64,000 nt of DNA from Shewanella amazonensis SB2B (GCF_000015245.1 NC_008700.1:3298501-3362500); one strand, 5' to 3'; shown: positions 1-9,137, numbered from the stretch's first letter. Notes: generated by a model from the letters alone, not told the origin. Translations and numbers: made by a program.

Positions 1-230
1 AGTAAACGTATGGCGTCATTCCCCAGATGCATCATGCCTTCATCGAGGCTGGCACGGGTATGGAAACGGCCGTGGGTGGTGTCGTAATTGGTCAGGTGAA
101 CTATGGCCTCGGGCTTGGCCAGTTCATTAATGGCGACCAGCTGCATCTGGCCCCGTTTGCCGGACTCATAAAGCGCCCTCAGCACGGAGCGGCCGATGCG
201 GCCATAACCATTGATAGCAACACGGATCAT
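1..230 (-). CDS. epd: D-erythrose-4-phosphate dehydrogenase, N-terminal part (cut by window edge)
   Basis: The reverse strand reads from ATG at 230 into the window edge. The protein begins MIRVAINGYGRIGRSVLRA, the Rossmann NAD-binding start of the GAPDH/Epd family. Epd oxidises erythrose 4-phosphate to 4-phosphoerythronate for pyridoxal phosphate synthesis; GapA would be the alternative. Epd is preferred because of the following NELAKPEAIVHLTNYDTTHG stretch and because transketolase lies directly upstream, the usual epd context. Only about 76 codons are visible, so the catalytic Cys is not seen. Confidence 0.85.
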   Translation of the reverse strand, partial: MIRVAINGYGRIGRSVLRALYESGKRGQMQLVAINELAKPEAIVHLTNYDTTHGRFHTRASLDEGMMHLGNDAIRL

Positions 231-265
231 AGTGGTGAGCAAATCCTCTGGGGAGGGTGAAAACC

Positions 266-336
266 CTGTCGGCTCCCCTGCCGACAGAGGCTGACCGGCA
301 TTTGCCGGTCAGACCGGTGGCAGCCTGGCTGCCACC
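266..336. other. Three consecutive hairpins between tkt and epd
   Basis: Three perfect inverted repeats follow one another: 266-272 with 281-287, 291-300 with 303-312, and 316-323 with 329-336. None has a T-tract, so this is more likely an mRNA-processing or attenuation element between the co-directional tkt and epd than a simple intrinsic terminator. The palindromes are seen directly; the role is inferred. Confidence 0.6.
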
Positions 337-351
337 TTGCTCGCGTCAGAA

Positions 352-2343
352 TTAACCCAGCAGCTCTTCGGCGGCGGCAACCACCTTGTCGACGGTGAAG
401 CCGAACATTTCAAACAGCTGATTGGCTGGCGCTGACTCGCCGAAGCTGGTCATGCCGATGATGCGGCCGTTCAGACCCACATACTTATACCAGTAATCGG
501 CAATACCCGCTTCTACGGCCACACGTTTTGTGACGCTGGCTGGCAGTACGGCTTCTTTATAGGCCGCATCCTGCTTGTCGAACACGTCGGTAGATGGCAT
601 GGACACCACGCGCACCTGCTTGCCCTTGGCGGTCAGCTCGGCCTGGGCTTTCACTGCCAGCTCAACTTCAGAGCCGGTGGCAATGATGATGAGTTCAGGG
701 GCTGCAGCGCTGTCTACCAGCACATAACCGCCCTTGGCGACATTGGCCAGCTGCTCAGCGCTGCGTGGCATTTGCGCCAGGTTCTGACGGGAGAAGATCA
801 GCGACGTTGGGCCGTCTTTGCGCTCGATGGCGTATTTCCAGGCCACGGCTGATTCCACCTGGTCACATGGGCGCCAGGTGCTCATGTTCGGGGTCACGCG
901 CAGAGAAGCGATTTGCTCTACTGGCTGGTGAGTCGGGCCGTCTTCACCCAGACCGATAGAGTCGTGGGTGTAAACCTGGATGTTCTGCACCTTCATCAGG
1001 GCAGCCATACGCATGGCGTTACGGGCATATTCCATAAACATCAGGAAGGTGGCGCCGTATGGCACAAAGCCGCCGTGCAGCGCGATACCGTTGATGATGG
1101 CGGTCATACCGAACTCGCGCACACCATAGTGCAGGTAGTTACCACTGGCATCAGCACCTGTGATGGATTTGGAAGCCGAGTACATGGTCAGGTTGGATGG
1201 GGCCAGGTCAGCACTGCCGCCGAGGAATTCAGGCAGCATGGCGCCGAAGGCTTCCAGAGCATTTTGCGAGGCTTTACGGGAAGCGATGTTGGCAGGGTTG
1301 TTCTGCAGCTTCTCGATGTAGGCCTGGGCTTCGGTAGCGAAGTTGGCAGGCAGTTCACCCTTCACGCGGCGCTGGTATTCAGCAGCCAGCTCTGGGTAAG
1401 CAGCGGCGTAGGCGGCAAACTTTTCGTCCCAGGCTTTCTCAGAGGCAATACCGGCTTCTTTGGCATCCCACTGGGCATAAATATCAGCAGGAATAACGAA
1501 TGGGTCGTGTTTCCAGCCGAGGAATTCACGGGCGGCAGCGATTTCAGCATCGCCCAGCGGCGCGCCGTGGCAGTCGTGTGAACCGGACTTGTTTGGCGAG
1601 CCGTAACCAATGATGGTTTTGCAGCAAATCAGGGTTGGACGTGGGTCGGCCTTGGCCGCCTTGATGGCCGCGTCGATGGCGTCGGCATCGTGGCCGTCAA
1701 CACCGGCAATTACATGCCAGCCGTAAGATTCGAAACGCTTTGGCGTGTCGTCGGTAAACCAGCCTTCAACGTGACCGTCGATAGAGATGCCGTTGTCATC
1801 CCAGAAAGCAATCAGTTTGCCCAGACCCAGGGTACCTGCCAAAGAGCAAGCCTCGTGGGAAATACCTTCCATCAAGCAGCCATCGCCCATGAACACGTAG
1901 GTGTAGTGGTCAACGATGTCGTGACCGTCACGGTTAAACTGGGCAGCCAGCACTTTCTCAGCAATGGCCATACCCACGCCGTTGGTGATGCCCTGACCCA
2001 GAGGGCCTGTGGTGGTTTCGATACCGGGGGCATAACCGTACTCAGGGTGACCTGGGGTGCGTGAGTGCAACTGACGGAACTGCTTGAGGTCTTCAATAGA
2101 CAGGTCATAACCGGCCAGGTGCAGCAGCGAATAGTGCAGCATGGAGCCGTGGCCATTGGAGAGGATGAAACGGTCGCGATCGGCCCACTGTGGATTGGTG
2201 GGGTTGTGCTTCAGATGACCGCGCCAAAGGACTTCGGCAATATCTGCCATCCCCATGGGGGCACCGGGGTGACCGGAGTTGGCCTTTTGAACGGCGTCCA
2301 TGCTGAGTGCGCGGATAGCGTTGGCGAGTTCTTTACGAGACAT
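352..2343 (-). CDS. tkt: Transketolase
   Basis: Thiamine-diphosphate enzyme of the non-oxidative pentose phosphate pathway that transfers two-carbon ketol units between sugar phosphates in the cytoplasm. The 663-residue product starts MSRKELANAIRALSMDA, almost the E. coli TktA N-terminus. It carries the SNGHGSMLHYSLLHL segment, the ThDP/Mg motif GDGCLMEG near residue 155 and the conserved HDCHGAPLG loop near 260. The ATG at 2343 has GGAGAGAGC just upstream; the reading frame extends 15 codons further but without family support. It lies upstream of epd in the same direction, so erythrose 4-phosphate made here could feed Epd. Confidence 0.97.
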   Translation of the reverse strand: MSRKELANAIRALSMDAVQKANSGHPGAPMGMADIAEVLWRGHLKHNPTNPQWADRDRFILSNGHGSMLHYSLLHLAGYDLSIEDLKQFRQLHSRTPGHPEYGYAPGIETTTGPLGQGITNGVGMAIAEKVLAAQFNRDGHDIVDHYTYVFMGDGCLMEGISHEACSLAGTLGLGKLIAFWDDNGISIDGHVEGWFTDDTPKRFESYGWHVIAGVDGHDADAIDAAIKAAKADPRPTLICCKTIIGYGSPNKSGSHDCHGAPLGDAEIAAAREFLGWKHDPFVIPADIYAQWDAKEAGIASEKAWDEKFAAYAAAYPELAAEYQRRVKGELPANFATEAQAYIEKLQNNPANIASRKASQNALEAFGAMLPEFLGGSADLAPSNLTMYSASKSITGADASGNYLHYGVREFGMTAIINGIALHGGFVPYGATFLMFMEYARNAMRMAALMKVQNIQVYTHDSIGLGEDGPTHQPVEQIASLRVTPNMSTWRPCDQVESAVAWKYAIERKDGPTSLIFSRQNLAQMPRSAEQLANVAKGGYVLVDSAAAPELIIIATGSEVELAVKAQAELTAKGKQVRVVSMPSTDVFDKQDAAYKEAVLPASVTKRVAVEAGIADYWYKYVGLNGRIIGMTSFGESAPANQLFEMFGFTVDKVVAAAEELLG

Positions 2344-2543
2344 GCTCTCTCCTGCTTGTATTGAGGCTTTTCGGGCAATTGTGGGCACATATTTTCCCTT
2401 AACAGGGCTTGTGGACGCAAATTTAAATTTCCATATTGACGGCTGGCAAAACCAGTGAGGCGCTATCGGGGGCTTCTTTCACTGGTCGCAGACAAAAACG
2501 CATGGAACAAACCACTGCACATCAGGCCTTTATCACCATGAAT

Positions 2544-2572
2544 TTGTTAAAGTAATTGATTTTCTCTATAAA
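2544..2572 (+). promoter_or_regulatory. Candidate sigma-70 promoter upstream of metK
   Basis: TTGTTA (2544-2549), a 17-nt spacer and TATAAA (2567-2572) lie in the 380-bp divergent tkt/metK intergenic region, about 150 nt before metK. A second possible -10, TAAAAT at 2657-2662, directly abuts the predicted MetJ boxes and may be the regulated one. Predicted from sequence only. Confidence 0.45.
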
Positions 2573-2662
2573 ACAGTCCCCTTCCCCAGTCCTATCTTGG
2601 TCACAATTGGCACTAAATTTTCTGATCCGGGGGATGATCGTGAACGTAATTTCAACTAAAAT

Positions 2663-2694
2663 GGCCGTCTAGATGTAGATGCTTCTACACGTTT
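2663..2694 (+). promoter_or_regulatory. Predicted MetJ operator: four tandem 8-bp met boxes
   Basis: Four contiguous octamers (2663-2670, 2671-2678, 2679-2686, 2687-2694) match the met-box consensus AGACGTCT at 6, 5, 5 and 6 positions. MetJ with S-adenosylmethionine binds tandem met boxes cooperatively and represses metK and other methionine genes in Enterobacteria and Shewanella. The array lies 30 nt upstream of the metK start and just downstream of a possible -10 (TAAAAT). Confidence 0.65.
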
Positions 2695-2723
2695 AACGCT
2701 TAAAAAGTCGAGATTTTCTAAAC

Positions 2724-3875
2724 ATGGCAAAACACTTGTTTACCTCTGAGTCGGTCTCAGAAGGTCATCCCGATAAAATTGCAGACCAGATTTCCGATGC
2801 TGTGCTCGATGCAATCCTGGAGCAGGATCCCAAGGCCCGCGTAGCGTGCGAAACCTACGTGAAAACCGGTATGGTGATGGTCGGTGGCGAAATCACTACC
2901 TCTGCCTGGGTCGATATCGAAGAACTGACCCGTAAAACCGTACGCGAAATCGGCTATGTGCATTCAGACATGGGCTTTGATGCCGATTCCTGCGCGGTAC
3001 TGAGTGCCATCGGTAAGCAGTCTCCTGATATCAACCAGGGTGTTGACCGTGCTGACCCACGTGAACAGGGTGCCGGTGACCAGGGCCTGATGTTCGGCTA
3101 CGCCAGCAACGAAACCGACGTGCTGATGCCAGCGCCTATCACCTACGCCCACGCGCTGGTGAAGCGCCAGTCAGAAGTCCGTAAAGACGGCACCCTGTCC
3201 TGGTTGCGCCCAGACGCCAAGTCTCAGGTCACCTTCGCCTACGATGAAGGCAAGATTGTGGGTATTGACGCCATCGTACTGTCTACCCAGCACTGCGATT
3301 CTGTCTCTCAGTCTGATCTGGTAGAAGGCGTGATGGAAACCATCATCAAGCCTGTGGTACCTGCCCAGTGGCTGAACAAGGACACCAAGTTCTTTATCAA
3401 CCCAACCGGTCGTTTCGTTATCGGTGGCCCAATGGGTGACTGTGGTCTGACTGGCCGCAAGATCATCGTTGACACCTACGGCGGTATGGCCCGTCACGGT
3501 GGTGGCGCCTTCTCCGGTAAAGACCCATCCAAGGTTGACCGCTCTGCTGCCTACGCCGCCCGTTATGTTGCCAAAAACATCGTGGCCGCTGGCCTGGCTG
3601 ACCGCTGTGAAATCCAGGTGTCCTACGCCATCGGTGTAGCCGAGCCAACCTCTATCAGCATCGAGACCTTCGGTACCGGTAAACTGCCAGAAGATAAGCT
3701 CATTGCCTTGGTACGTCAGCACTTCGACCTGCGCCCATATGGCCTGACCGAAATGCTGAACCTGGCACGTCCTATCTATCAGGCCACTGCCGCTTACGGT
3801 CACTTTGGTCGTAACGAGTTCCCTTGGGAACAAACCAACAAGGCCGAAGCACTGCGCGCAGATTCAGGTCTGTAA
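2724..3875 (+). CDS. metK: S-adenosylmethionine synthetase
   Basis: Makes S-adenosylmethionine from methionine and ATP; cytoplasmic and normally tetrameric. The 383-residue length equals that of E. coli MetK (384). Visible signatures are SEGHPDKIAD near residue 10 (ATP-binding His), GAGDQGLMFGYA near 115, the glycine-rich GGGAFSGKDPSKVDRSAAY near 258, and the C-terminal FPWE. It is transcribed divergently from tkt, with predicted met boxes upstream and a strong intrinsic terminator 17 nt after the stop, so it is probably monocistronic and under MetJ control. Confidence 0.98.
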   Translation: MAKHLFTSESVSEGHPDKIADQISDAVLDAILEQDPKARVACETYVKTGMVMVGGEITTSAWVDIEELTRKTVREIGYVHSDMGFDADSCAVLSAIGKQSPDINQGVDRADPREQGAGDQGLMFGYASNETDVLMPAPITYAHALVKRQSEVRKDGTLSWLRPDAKSQVTFAYDEGKIVGIDAIVLSTQHCDSVSQSDLVEGVMETIIKPVVPAQWLNKDTKFFINPTGRFVIGGPMGDCGLTGRKIIVDTYGGMARHGGGAFSGKDPSKVDRSAAYAARYVAKNIVAAGLADRCEIQVSYAIGVAEPTSISIETFGTGKLPEDKLIALVRQHFDLRPYGLTEMLNLARPIYQATAAYGHFGRNEFPWEQTNKAEALRADSGL

Positions 3876-3892
3876 TCAGGCGCTTGCCCAAT

Positions 3893-3919
3893 AAAAAACC
3901 GCCGAAAGGCGGTTTTTTT
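3893..3919 (+). terminator. Intrinsic terminator of metK
   Basis: An 11-bp stem (3893-3903 with 3908-3918) has a GAAA tetraloop and ends in seven T residues. The A-tract on the left arm makes it potentially bidirectional. Confidence 0.92.
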
Positions 3920-3996
3920 GTCTCTGGCTCACCTCAAGGTACCTCACACCGACAGGCCTTTGCCTGTAGCAATCGTCAGTTTGCCGCAGAGGTAGA

Positions 3997-4314
3997 CTAA
4001 TAGCAGTGGTCGAAGTGCGCAGCCTGCACCAATAGAAATCCCAACTGGCTTTCAGGCACGGCTTCCAACTTTAGCAGCTCCAGATTGCCATCCGGCATGA
4101 TGTCCCACTGCCAAGCCGTCCCCACCGAATGAATAGTGCCGCAATGCACGTAACCTTCGGGCACTTGCAGCCAATAAGCCTCAGGCTGACCACCTCGAAA
4201 GGCCTTAACCTCGACACCCTCATGTACACAGAGACTGTAACCCAGGCGTAATCTGTCCCAGGCGCTGAGCGCGTGTTGTTGGTAAGGCATTAACAGCTGT
4301 TGGATATATTGCAT
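3997..4314 (-). CDS. Conserved hypothetical protein downstream of the EIIC-EAL gene
   Basis: A 105-residue soluble protein with no signal peptide and no transmembrane segment. It is rich in aromatic residues (AYWLQVPEGYVHCGTIHSVG, WQWDIMPDG) and looks like a small beta-rich domain. I do not recognise the family. It starts 4 nt after the stop of the EAL-domain gene, so the two are almost certainly co-transcribed and it may act with or on that phosphodiesterase (inference from spacing). The convergent metK terminator lies close to its 3' end. Confidence 0.7.
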   Translation of the reverse strand: MQYIQQLLMPYQQHALSAWDRLRLGYSLCVHEGVEVKAFRGGQPEAYWLQVPEGYVHCGTIHSVGTAWQWDIMPDGNLELLKLEAVPESQLGFLLVQAAHFDHCY

Positions 4315-4318
4315 AGTG

Positions 4319-6355
4319 TCAGATGGTGTCCAAATCGTTAGGGGTTATTTTGCCATGATTAAGCGCATATTCCATTGCCCGGGCTTGAGGCAATGCCTTG
4401 GCATACAACCAGCCCTGAACATAATCCACACCGGCATCAGCGACAAAGCTCGCCTCCGATGGGGTTTCAACGCCCTCGGCAACCAACTGAAACCCGAGCG
4501 ATTTACACAGCTGGCAAATTTGCCGGTAAAGCACCCGGCCCTGATCAGTATCGGTTTTGCCGAGGATACTCCGGTCAAGCTTGATGCCATCCACTGTAAT
4601 CTGGGTCAGCAGACTGAGACTGGAAAATCCCGTACCGAAGTCATCCAGCAAGAATCGGAACCCCAATGCCTGAAGTTGAGCGATGGCGCGGTTAATGCCT
4701 TGCAGATCCCTCATAAATGCCCGCTCGAGGATTTCCACTTCAACCTGATGGGCAAATTCCCCCAGGGTGGTGCGCAGCCTGTCGAGCATAAGCACATCGT
4801 TTAAGTTGTTCGGATCGAGGTTAATACTGACCTTGGGCGAAAAGCCCGCTGCCTGCCAGCGCCTCAAATCCTCTGCCACTGTATTAATCACAAAGCGGTC
4901 TATCACGTGGGAGTAACCGGCCCGCTGAAAATTATCAATAAACCAAGGCCCTTTTATATTGCCGTCTGCATCCTTCAGCCTCAAAAGCGCCTCGAAACCG
5001 ACCACCTCCTGCCCCGGCAACTTGAGCTTTGGCTGATAGTGCACCAGGAGCTCACCACTCAATACTTCGCGAACCGTACGCTCCAGATTGCGACTGGCAG
5101 CGAGGGTTTCAGACTGATTGCGGCTATACTGCCGCTCGGCCATACGTTCAATATCTGTTTGTAATTCAGTGCGTTTGATAAGCTCACGATCATATTGATT
5201 GGTATCGGCAAGGGCACTGTACTTACGAATAAACGGCCGATAAATAAATACGCCAACCGTTACCAAAAACAGCTGCAGCGCCACCACGGTAAAACCACCC
5301 GATGCAATCCAGCCATTCAAAAACAGTGGCGTCACCCAGGGGAAGGGTTTGCCATCAAAACTCAAAAAACCGGCTGAAATCGCCATCCAGGCAATAAGCA
5401 CATTCAGGCAGGGCAGCAACACAAAGGGGATAGCGAGGCGCAGGTTAAAGACTATGGGCAAGCCGTAAATCAGGATTTCATTGATATTCACAACAGAGAA
5501 AGGCACCGCAATTTTGGCCAGATGCCGGCTCTGCTCGTCGCGGCTTTCCAAAAAAATGGCAATCAGCAGCGGGATGGTGGCCCCACTGCCACCCAGCAGC
5601 ACAAAGAGATCCATAAACTCGCTGAAGGTCAGGTTGGGTGCCAGATATCGCAGACCATTGTCATCGCCAATCAGCAGCAAAAAGGCATTATCGCCATGTA
5701 CCCCAAAACACCAGAGCATGTGTGTCAACAGCACCCGGAAAACTAACTGTCCCATCGGGCCGAATTCGCCCACCGCATCCACCATGGGAGAAATCCCCAG
5801 CACCAACAGCAGACTCATGGCCTTGAGGATTAGAACCACCAACGTATAAGTCAGCACCATGGGAATAATCAGGTTCAGGTGCTGACTCAAATAGGCGCTG
5901 ATTTCGGCACTTCTCACCATATGCAACTGGGGGAATTTTAAAAAGTGGCGCATGATGTAGGCGGCCAGTATGGGAGTTATCACCATGCGCGGGTCGCCGA
6001 GCACCTCAAGCAGATAATCGCTGAACACCAACCCACCGCTGGTGTGCACATGCAGCGAAAAGATGATGCAAAGGGACAGGGTGGCCGAGGCCACCGCTGA
6101 AATATCCAGATATTTGGCAAAGTGGTACGACAGCGACAACATCGCCAGTAAAGGGAAAAGCCGCCCGAGCGTATCACTTATGCCTTCAAACCAATGAAAA
6201 GCATCATACACCGACAGTTCAGGTGCCAGCACAGTGGCAAGTACCGGAAAAAGCGCCAGCAGCGCATTGATAAGCAGAAAAGGTAACAGCGCGATAAAAG
6301 ACTCGCGCACAGCCAACAGAAAGCTGCGATCAAACAACTGAAAATTTACCTGCAT
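4319..6355 (-). CDS. Membrane EAL-domain c-di-GMP phosphodiesterase with N-terminal PTS EIIC-like domain
   Basis: The 678 residues split into about 360 residues of hydrophobic helices resembling a PTS EIIC permease domain, a short linker with a charged helix (QYDRELIKRTELQTDIERMAE), and a C-terminal EAL domain from about residue 420. EAL catalytic signatures look intact: GFEALLRL (EAL motif), SINLDPNNL, EVEILERAF, LLDDFGTGFSSLSL, GIKLDRSIL and LVAEGVET. It should therefore hydrolyse c-di-GMP. No EIIA or EIIB genes are nearby, so the EIIC part is more likely a ligand-sensing membrane input than a phosphotransferase transporter (inference). ATG at 6355. Confidence 0.88.
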   Translation of the reverse strand: MQVNFQLFDRSFLLAVRESFIALLPFLLINALLALFPVLATVLAPELSVYDAFHWFEGISDTLGRLFPLLAMLSLSYHFAKYLDISAVASATLSLCIIFSLHVHTSGGLVFSDYLLEVLGDPRMVITPILAAYIMRHFLKFPQLHMVRSAEISAYLSQHLNLIIPMVLTYTLVVLILKAMSLLLVLGISPMVDAVGEFGPMGQLVFRVLLTHMLWCFGVHGDNAFLLLIGDDNGLRYLAPNLTFSEFMDLFVLLGGSGATIPLLIAIFLESRDEQSRHLAKIAVPFSVVNINEILIYGLPIVFNLRLAIPFVLLPCLNVLIAWMAISAGFLSFDGKPFPWVTPLFLNGWIASGGFTVVALQLFLVTVGVFIYRPFIRKYSALADTNQYDRELIKRTELQTDIERMAERQYSRNQSETLAASRNLERTVREVLSGELLVHYQPKLKLPGQEVVGFEALLRLKDADGNIKGPWFIDNFQRAGYSHVIDRFVINTVAEDLRRWQAAGFSPKVSINLDPNNLNDVLMLDRLRTTLGEFAHQVEVEILERAFMRDLQGINRAIAQLQALGFRFLLDDFGTGFSSLSLLTQITVDGIKLDRSILGKTDTDQGRVLYRQICQLCKSLGFQLVAEGVETPSEASFVADAGVDYVQGWLYAKALPQARAMEYALNHGKITPNDLDTI

Positions 6356-6434
6356 AGGCTGTCGTACAATATGGCTGCTCGTTAAATAAACTTAACCCAT
6401 AAATTGCAGCAGTGACAGTCCGTGCAGTGAACAC

Positions 6435-6986
6435 TCATTCGCAGCACTTCAGCAGATAAAAACCTCTTCCCCCATCCTCAAAAAAGTCCAGAACCTCCAT
6501 CCCGGCGCGCTTCACATGGACATTCAGCGAGTGTTGATTCTCTTCGGCAATAAAGGTAAACAGAGGCGAGTAACGCCCTTTTGACAGTTCCATTACTTTG
6601 TCAAACAGCGCTCCGAAGACCCCCTTGCCGCGATAGCGACTATCCACCCACACAGGGCCATAACAACCTGCGGATGAGCGTTTTCCCACACCACCTCGTT
6701 GTACACGGCTTGACTGCTGATAACTTCCAAGTCGCTGAAAAAGCTTGCGATAAAAAATCTGTCCTTGATAAAAACCTTCATTGGCAACAATGGCATAGGC
6801 CATGATTTGCCCTGCATCTTCTGCCACGACCACCAGATGCTCTGCAATCAGCAAGCTAAACTCCCGGCGACCATTAAGCTGCGCTTCCAGACGGACATCA
6901 TTATCGCTCAGCTCATCCCGGCCATAACGCTGTTCAAGCTGTACCAGCTGGTCAATATCTCCCTGGCTTGCCTGTCGTATTTGCAT
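6435..6986 (-). CDS. GNAT family N-acetyltransferase
   Basis: A 183-residue single-domain GNAT protein. The N-terminus MQIRQASQGDIDQLVQLE is the usual beta1-alpha1 opening. The acetyl-CoA-binding motif A is GPVWVDSRYRGKGVFGALFD near residues 108-127, and the C-terminal strand pattern HVKRAGMEVLDFFEDGGRGF also fits. The substrate cannot be told. It is transcribed divergently from the GGDEF-like pair at 7129 and follows, in reverse, the EAL gene promoter region. Confidence 0.85.
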   Translation of the reverse strand: MQIRQASQGDIDQLVQLEQRYGRDELSDNDVRLEAQLNGRREFSLLIAEHLVVVAEDAGQIMAYAIVANEGFYQGQIFYRKLFQRLGSYQQSSRVQRGGVGKRSSAGCYGPVWVDSRYRGKGVFGALFDKVMELSKGRYSPLFTFIAEENQHSLNVHVKRAGMEVLDFFEDGGRGFYLLKCCE

Positions 6987-7128
6987 CAGAGTTTCTCCTT
7001 TGGAAAGCAGTCATTATACAGGGAGTTAGGGCGATGAAAGCCAACAATCAATATCGACCATTTATTTGCGGTTCCTGCAGTTCGTGACCACACTGTATGA
7101 CAGTTCCCAGCCAAAGGTGCTGCCCTTT

Positions 7129-8106
7129 ATGTTGCCTGAAACCATCAACCCCCATGCAAGCCTGCTGGAGTCCGACAGCCCCCAGGTTAATCTGGTTCGT
7201 TGGATGCATCAGTGTGAGCTTATCAAGCGCTATTACGAAGCCGACTATGTATTTGTGGTGCAGAGAGTGTCGCTTGGCTTTGAGGTGCTCGTCAGTGCCA
7301 TCGCCGACCTGCCACACTTTACGTCAGGGCAGATGTTTGACCGGGACACGCCGTTGTTTCTGGATTTGGTCAATGCCATGCCCGATGGTGTGTCACTGGA
7401 TTTATCCAAATACCATGCAGGTGACTTACCCACCGATTTTGACAGCTGTCTTGGGCTGCTTGCCCGGCCCATTCTCTGGCCCGATGGTTCTGTCTTTGGC
7501 TGTTTGTGCGTACTCTCCCACAAGCGGGTAGAAAACCAGAGCATTAACAGCTTGATGTTGGAACCGTTTCAGATCCTGTTGCAGCAAGATCTGGCGTTGC
7601 TGTGCCAAAGTCACAGGGTGGAATCCCTGTCAATGCGGGATAGGGAAACCGGCATGTTAAACCACTACGGTTTTATCATGATGGCGCCACGGCAATTAAA
7701 TCTTGGCCGCCGATTCGGCGCCCATGCCGGCATTCTGTTTTTTGAGTTGCAGCAACCAGGCCCCGACGCTGATCTCAACGAAAAACATCATCGCCTGCTC
7801 GGCGGCATCATACAGCACACCATTCGCACCGCCGACATTGCTGCCCATTACAGTGATACCCTGTTTGTGGTGCTGGCATTTTTGGACAATGAACGGGATC
7901 TTAACCATATAGTGCAGCGGGTTGAACGCCAACTGGCCCAGCAGGAGCCCAGCCTTAAACTGGATTACAGTTTTCGGTTTTTCTCGCCCGATTCAGGCAG
8001 CAAGCTCGGCCCCATGCTGATGTTGGCCAAAGAAAACCTGCAATCCTGGCAGCAAGAGCAAAAGGCAAAGGCCGCAGAAATGCAATTAGCGACACCGACG
8101 CTGTGA
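7129..8106 (+). CDS. GAF-like/degenerate GGDEF protein, paralogue 1
   Basis: The product has an N-terminal GAF-like sensor (about residues 15-165; for example GLLARPILWPDGSVFGCLCV) and a C-terminal domain that opens like a GGDEF domain (MRDRETGMLNHYGFIMMAPR). It lacks any recognisable GG[D/E]EF active loop: the equivalent region reads HYSDTLFVVLAFLDN. It is probably catalytically inactive as a diguanylate cyclase. The ATG at 7129 has AAAGG 11 nt upstream; an in-frame TTG at 7066 or GTG at 7084 would lengthen it. It shares domain layout and a near-identical MAPRQLNL block with the next gene. Confidence 0.7.
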   Translation: MLPETINPHASLLESDSPQVNLVRWMHQCELIKRYYEADYVFVVQRVSLGFEVLVSAIADLPHFTSGQMFDRDTPLFLDLVNAMPDGVSLDLSKYHAGDLPTDFDSCLGLLARPILWPDGSVFGCLCVLSHKRVENQSINSLMLEPFQILLQQDLALLCQSHRVESLSMRDRETGMLNHYGFIMMAPRQLNLGRRFGAHAGILFFELQQPGPDADLNEKHHRLLGGIIQHTIRTADIAAHYSDTLFVVLAFLDNERDLNHIVQRVERQLAQQEPSLKLDYSFRFFSPDSGSKLGPMLMLAKENLQSWQQEQKAKAAEMQLATPTL

Positions 8107-8191
8107 CCCGGTTGACAACCCAGACTGGCTTTTTAATCGATTCGCGACTAACGTATTATGGAATAACAACAATTACACATTTGAATACCCT

Positions 8192-9106
8192 ATGTCTGAA
8201 CCTGTAACCTGGCTATTTGATTCTCCCAACACTGCCATCGATCAGTCCCGATGGCAGCATTTGACACAACTGTTGTGTCAGCTGTTTAAAGCCAGCGCCT
8301 GCGCCATAGTGCAATACCAAGTTGGCGACGCCAAAATCCTCACCCTGAAACAACATAAAAACCTCGGCCTGACCCTGGGTGCCATTGAACCCATAGACAA
8401 CCTCAAGCAGCGACTGATCAATACTGAACTTCCTTCTGAAGGCATTTGGCAGCAAGGCTTGATTGACTTCCCCCTGAACTGGCCCGGAGGCAGCTCCTTT
8501 GGTGCAGTGCTGCTGGTGTGTGACAAATTGCCACCCAATATCGACAGCGGCCGGACGTTGGCAGAGCCCATGTTGTCGCTGCTCGAGAGTGAATTGAATG
8601 TACTGCGCCAGATGAGCCGCCTTGAACACATGTCGCTGCAGGATGAATCCACGCAGATGCTCAATGACAACGGCTTTAATTTGATGGCCCCAAGACAGCT
8701 CAATTTGAGTCGGCGTTTGGGCTCCCACGCCGGGCTGGTGGTCATGGAAAACGGCACTCAGTACGAGGCTGAGGAGTCACAGGAAAAGCTGCGCGCTCTG
8801 GCACAAGTGGTATTTGAAAACCTTCGGGAAGCAGACGTGGCCGCGCGCATCGGGGAACAAATCGTCCTGCTGGCCTTTGTCGACAGTGAAGCCAACCTGG
8901 ACTCGCTGGTGACCCGACTGCACAAACAATTCGGCCGTAAACTGGAAGACCAGCGGGTGATGACGGGGCACAAGTTTTTTACCCCTGACTCGCATCTTGA
9001 ACTGGCGCCCATGATAGCAGAAGCCAGGGACGAGCTGGAGAAGGTTCGCAGTCGCCTGTATCCCAAGCCCCAAACCAGCGAAGAAACTCCGGCTTCCGAC
9101 GCCTAG
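8192..9106 (+). CDS. GAF-like/degenerate GGDEF protein, paralogue 2
   Basis: A 304-residue paralogue of the preceding gene, with the same N-terminal sensor-like region (IDFPLNWPGGSSFGAVLLVC) followed by a GGDEF-like fold opening (MSLQDESTQMLNDNGFNLMAP, then RQLNLSRRLGSHAG). The catalytic GGDEF loop is again missing (ARIGEQIVLLAFVDSEANL). The C-terminal HKFFTPDSHLELAPMIAEA parallels RFFSPDSGSKLGPMLMLA in the first copy. It follows after 85 nt and so may be co-transcribed. Tandem duplication with shared loss of the active loop suggests a binding or structural role (inference). Confidence 0.7.
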   Translation: MSEPVTWLFDSPNTAIDQSRWQHLTQLLCQLFKASACAIVQYQVGDAKILTLKQHKNLGLTLGAIEPIDNLKQRLINTELPSEGIWQQGLIDFPLNWPGGSSFGAVLLVCDKLPPNIDSGRTLAEPMLSLLESELNVLRQMSRLEHMSLQDESTQMLNDNGFNLMAPRQLNLSRRLGSHAGLVVMENGTQYEAEESQEKLRALAQVVFENLREADVAARIGEQIVLLAFVDSEANLDSLVTRLHKQFGRKLEDQRVMTGHKFFTPDSHLELAPMIAEARDELEKVRSRLYPKPQTSEETPASDA

Positions 9107-9137
9107 TTTCCTGAAAAAAACGAAGTGCTTTGGCACC

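Noticed and set aside
5195..6355. Functional sugar PTS permease
   Set aside because: Only an EIIC-like region is present, fused to EAL, with no EIIA, EIIB or sugar-metabolism gene nearby. A sensory role is more economical.
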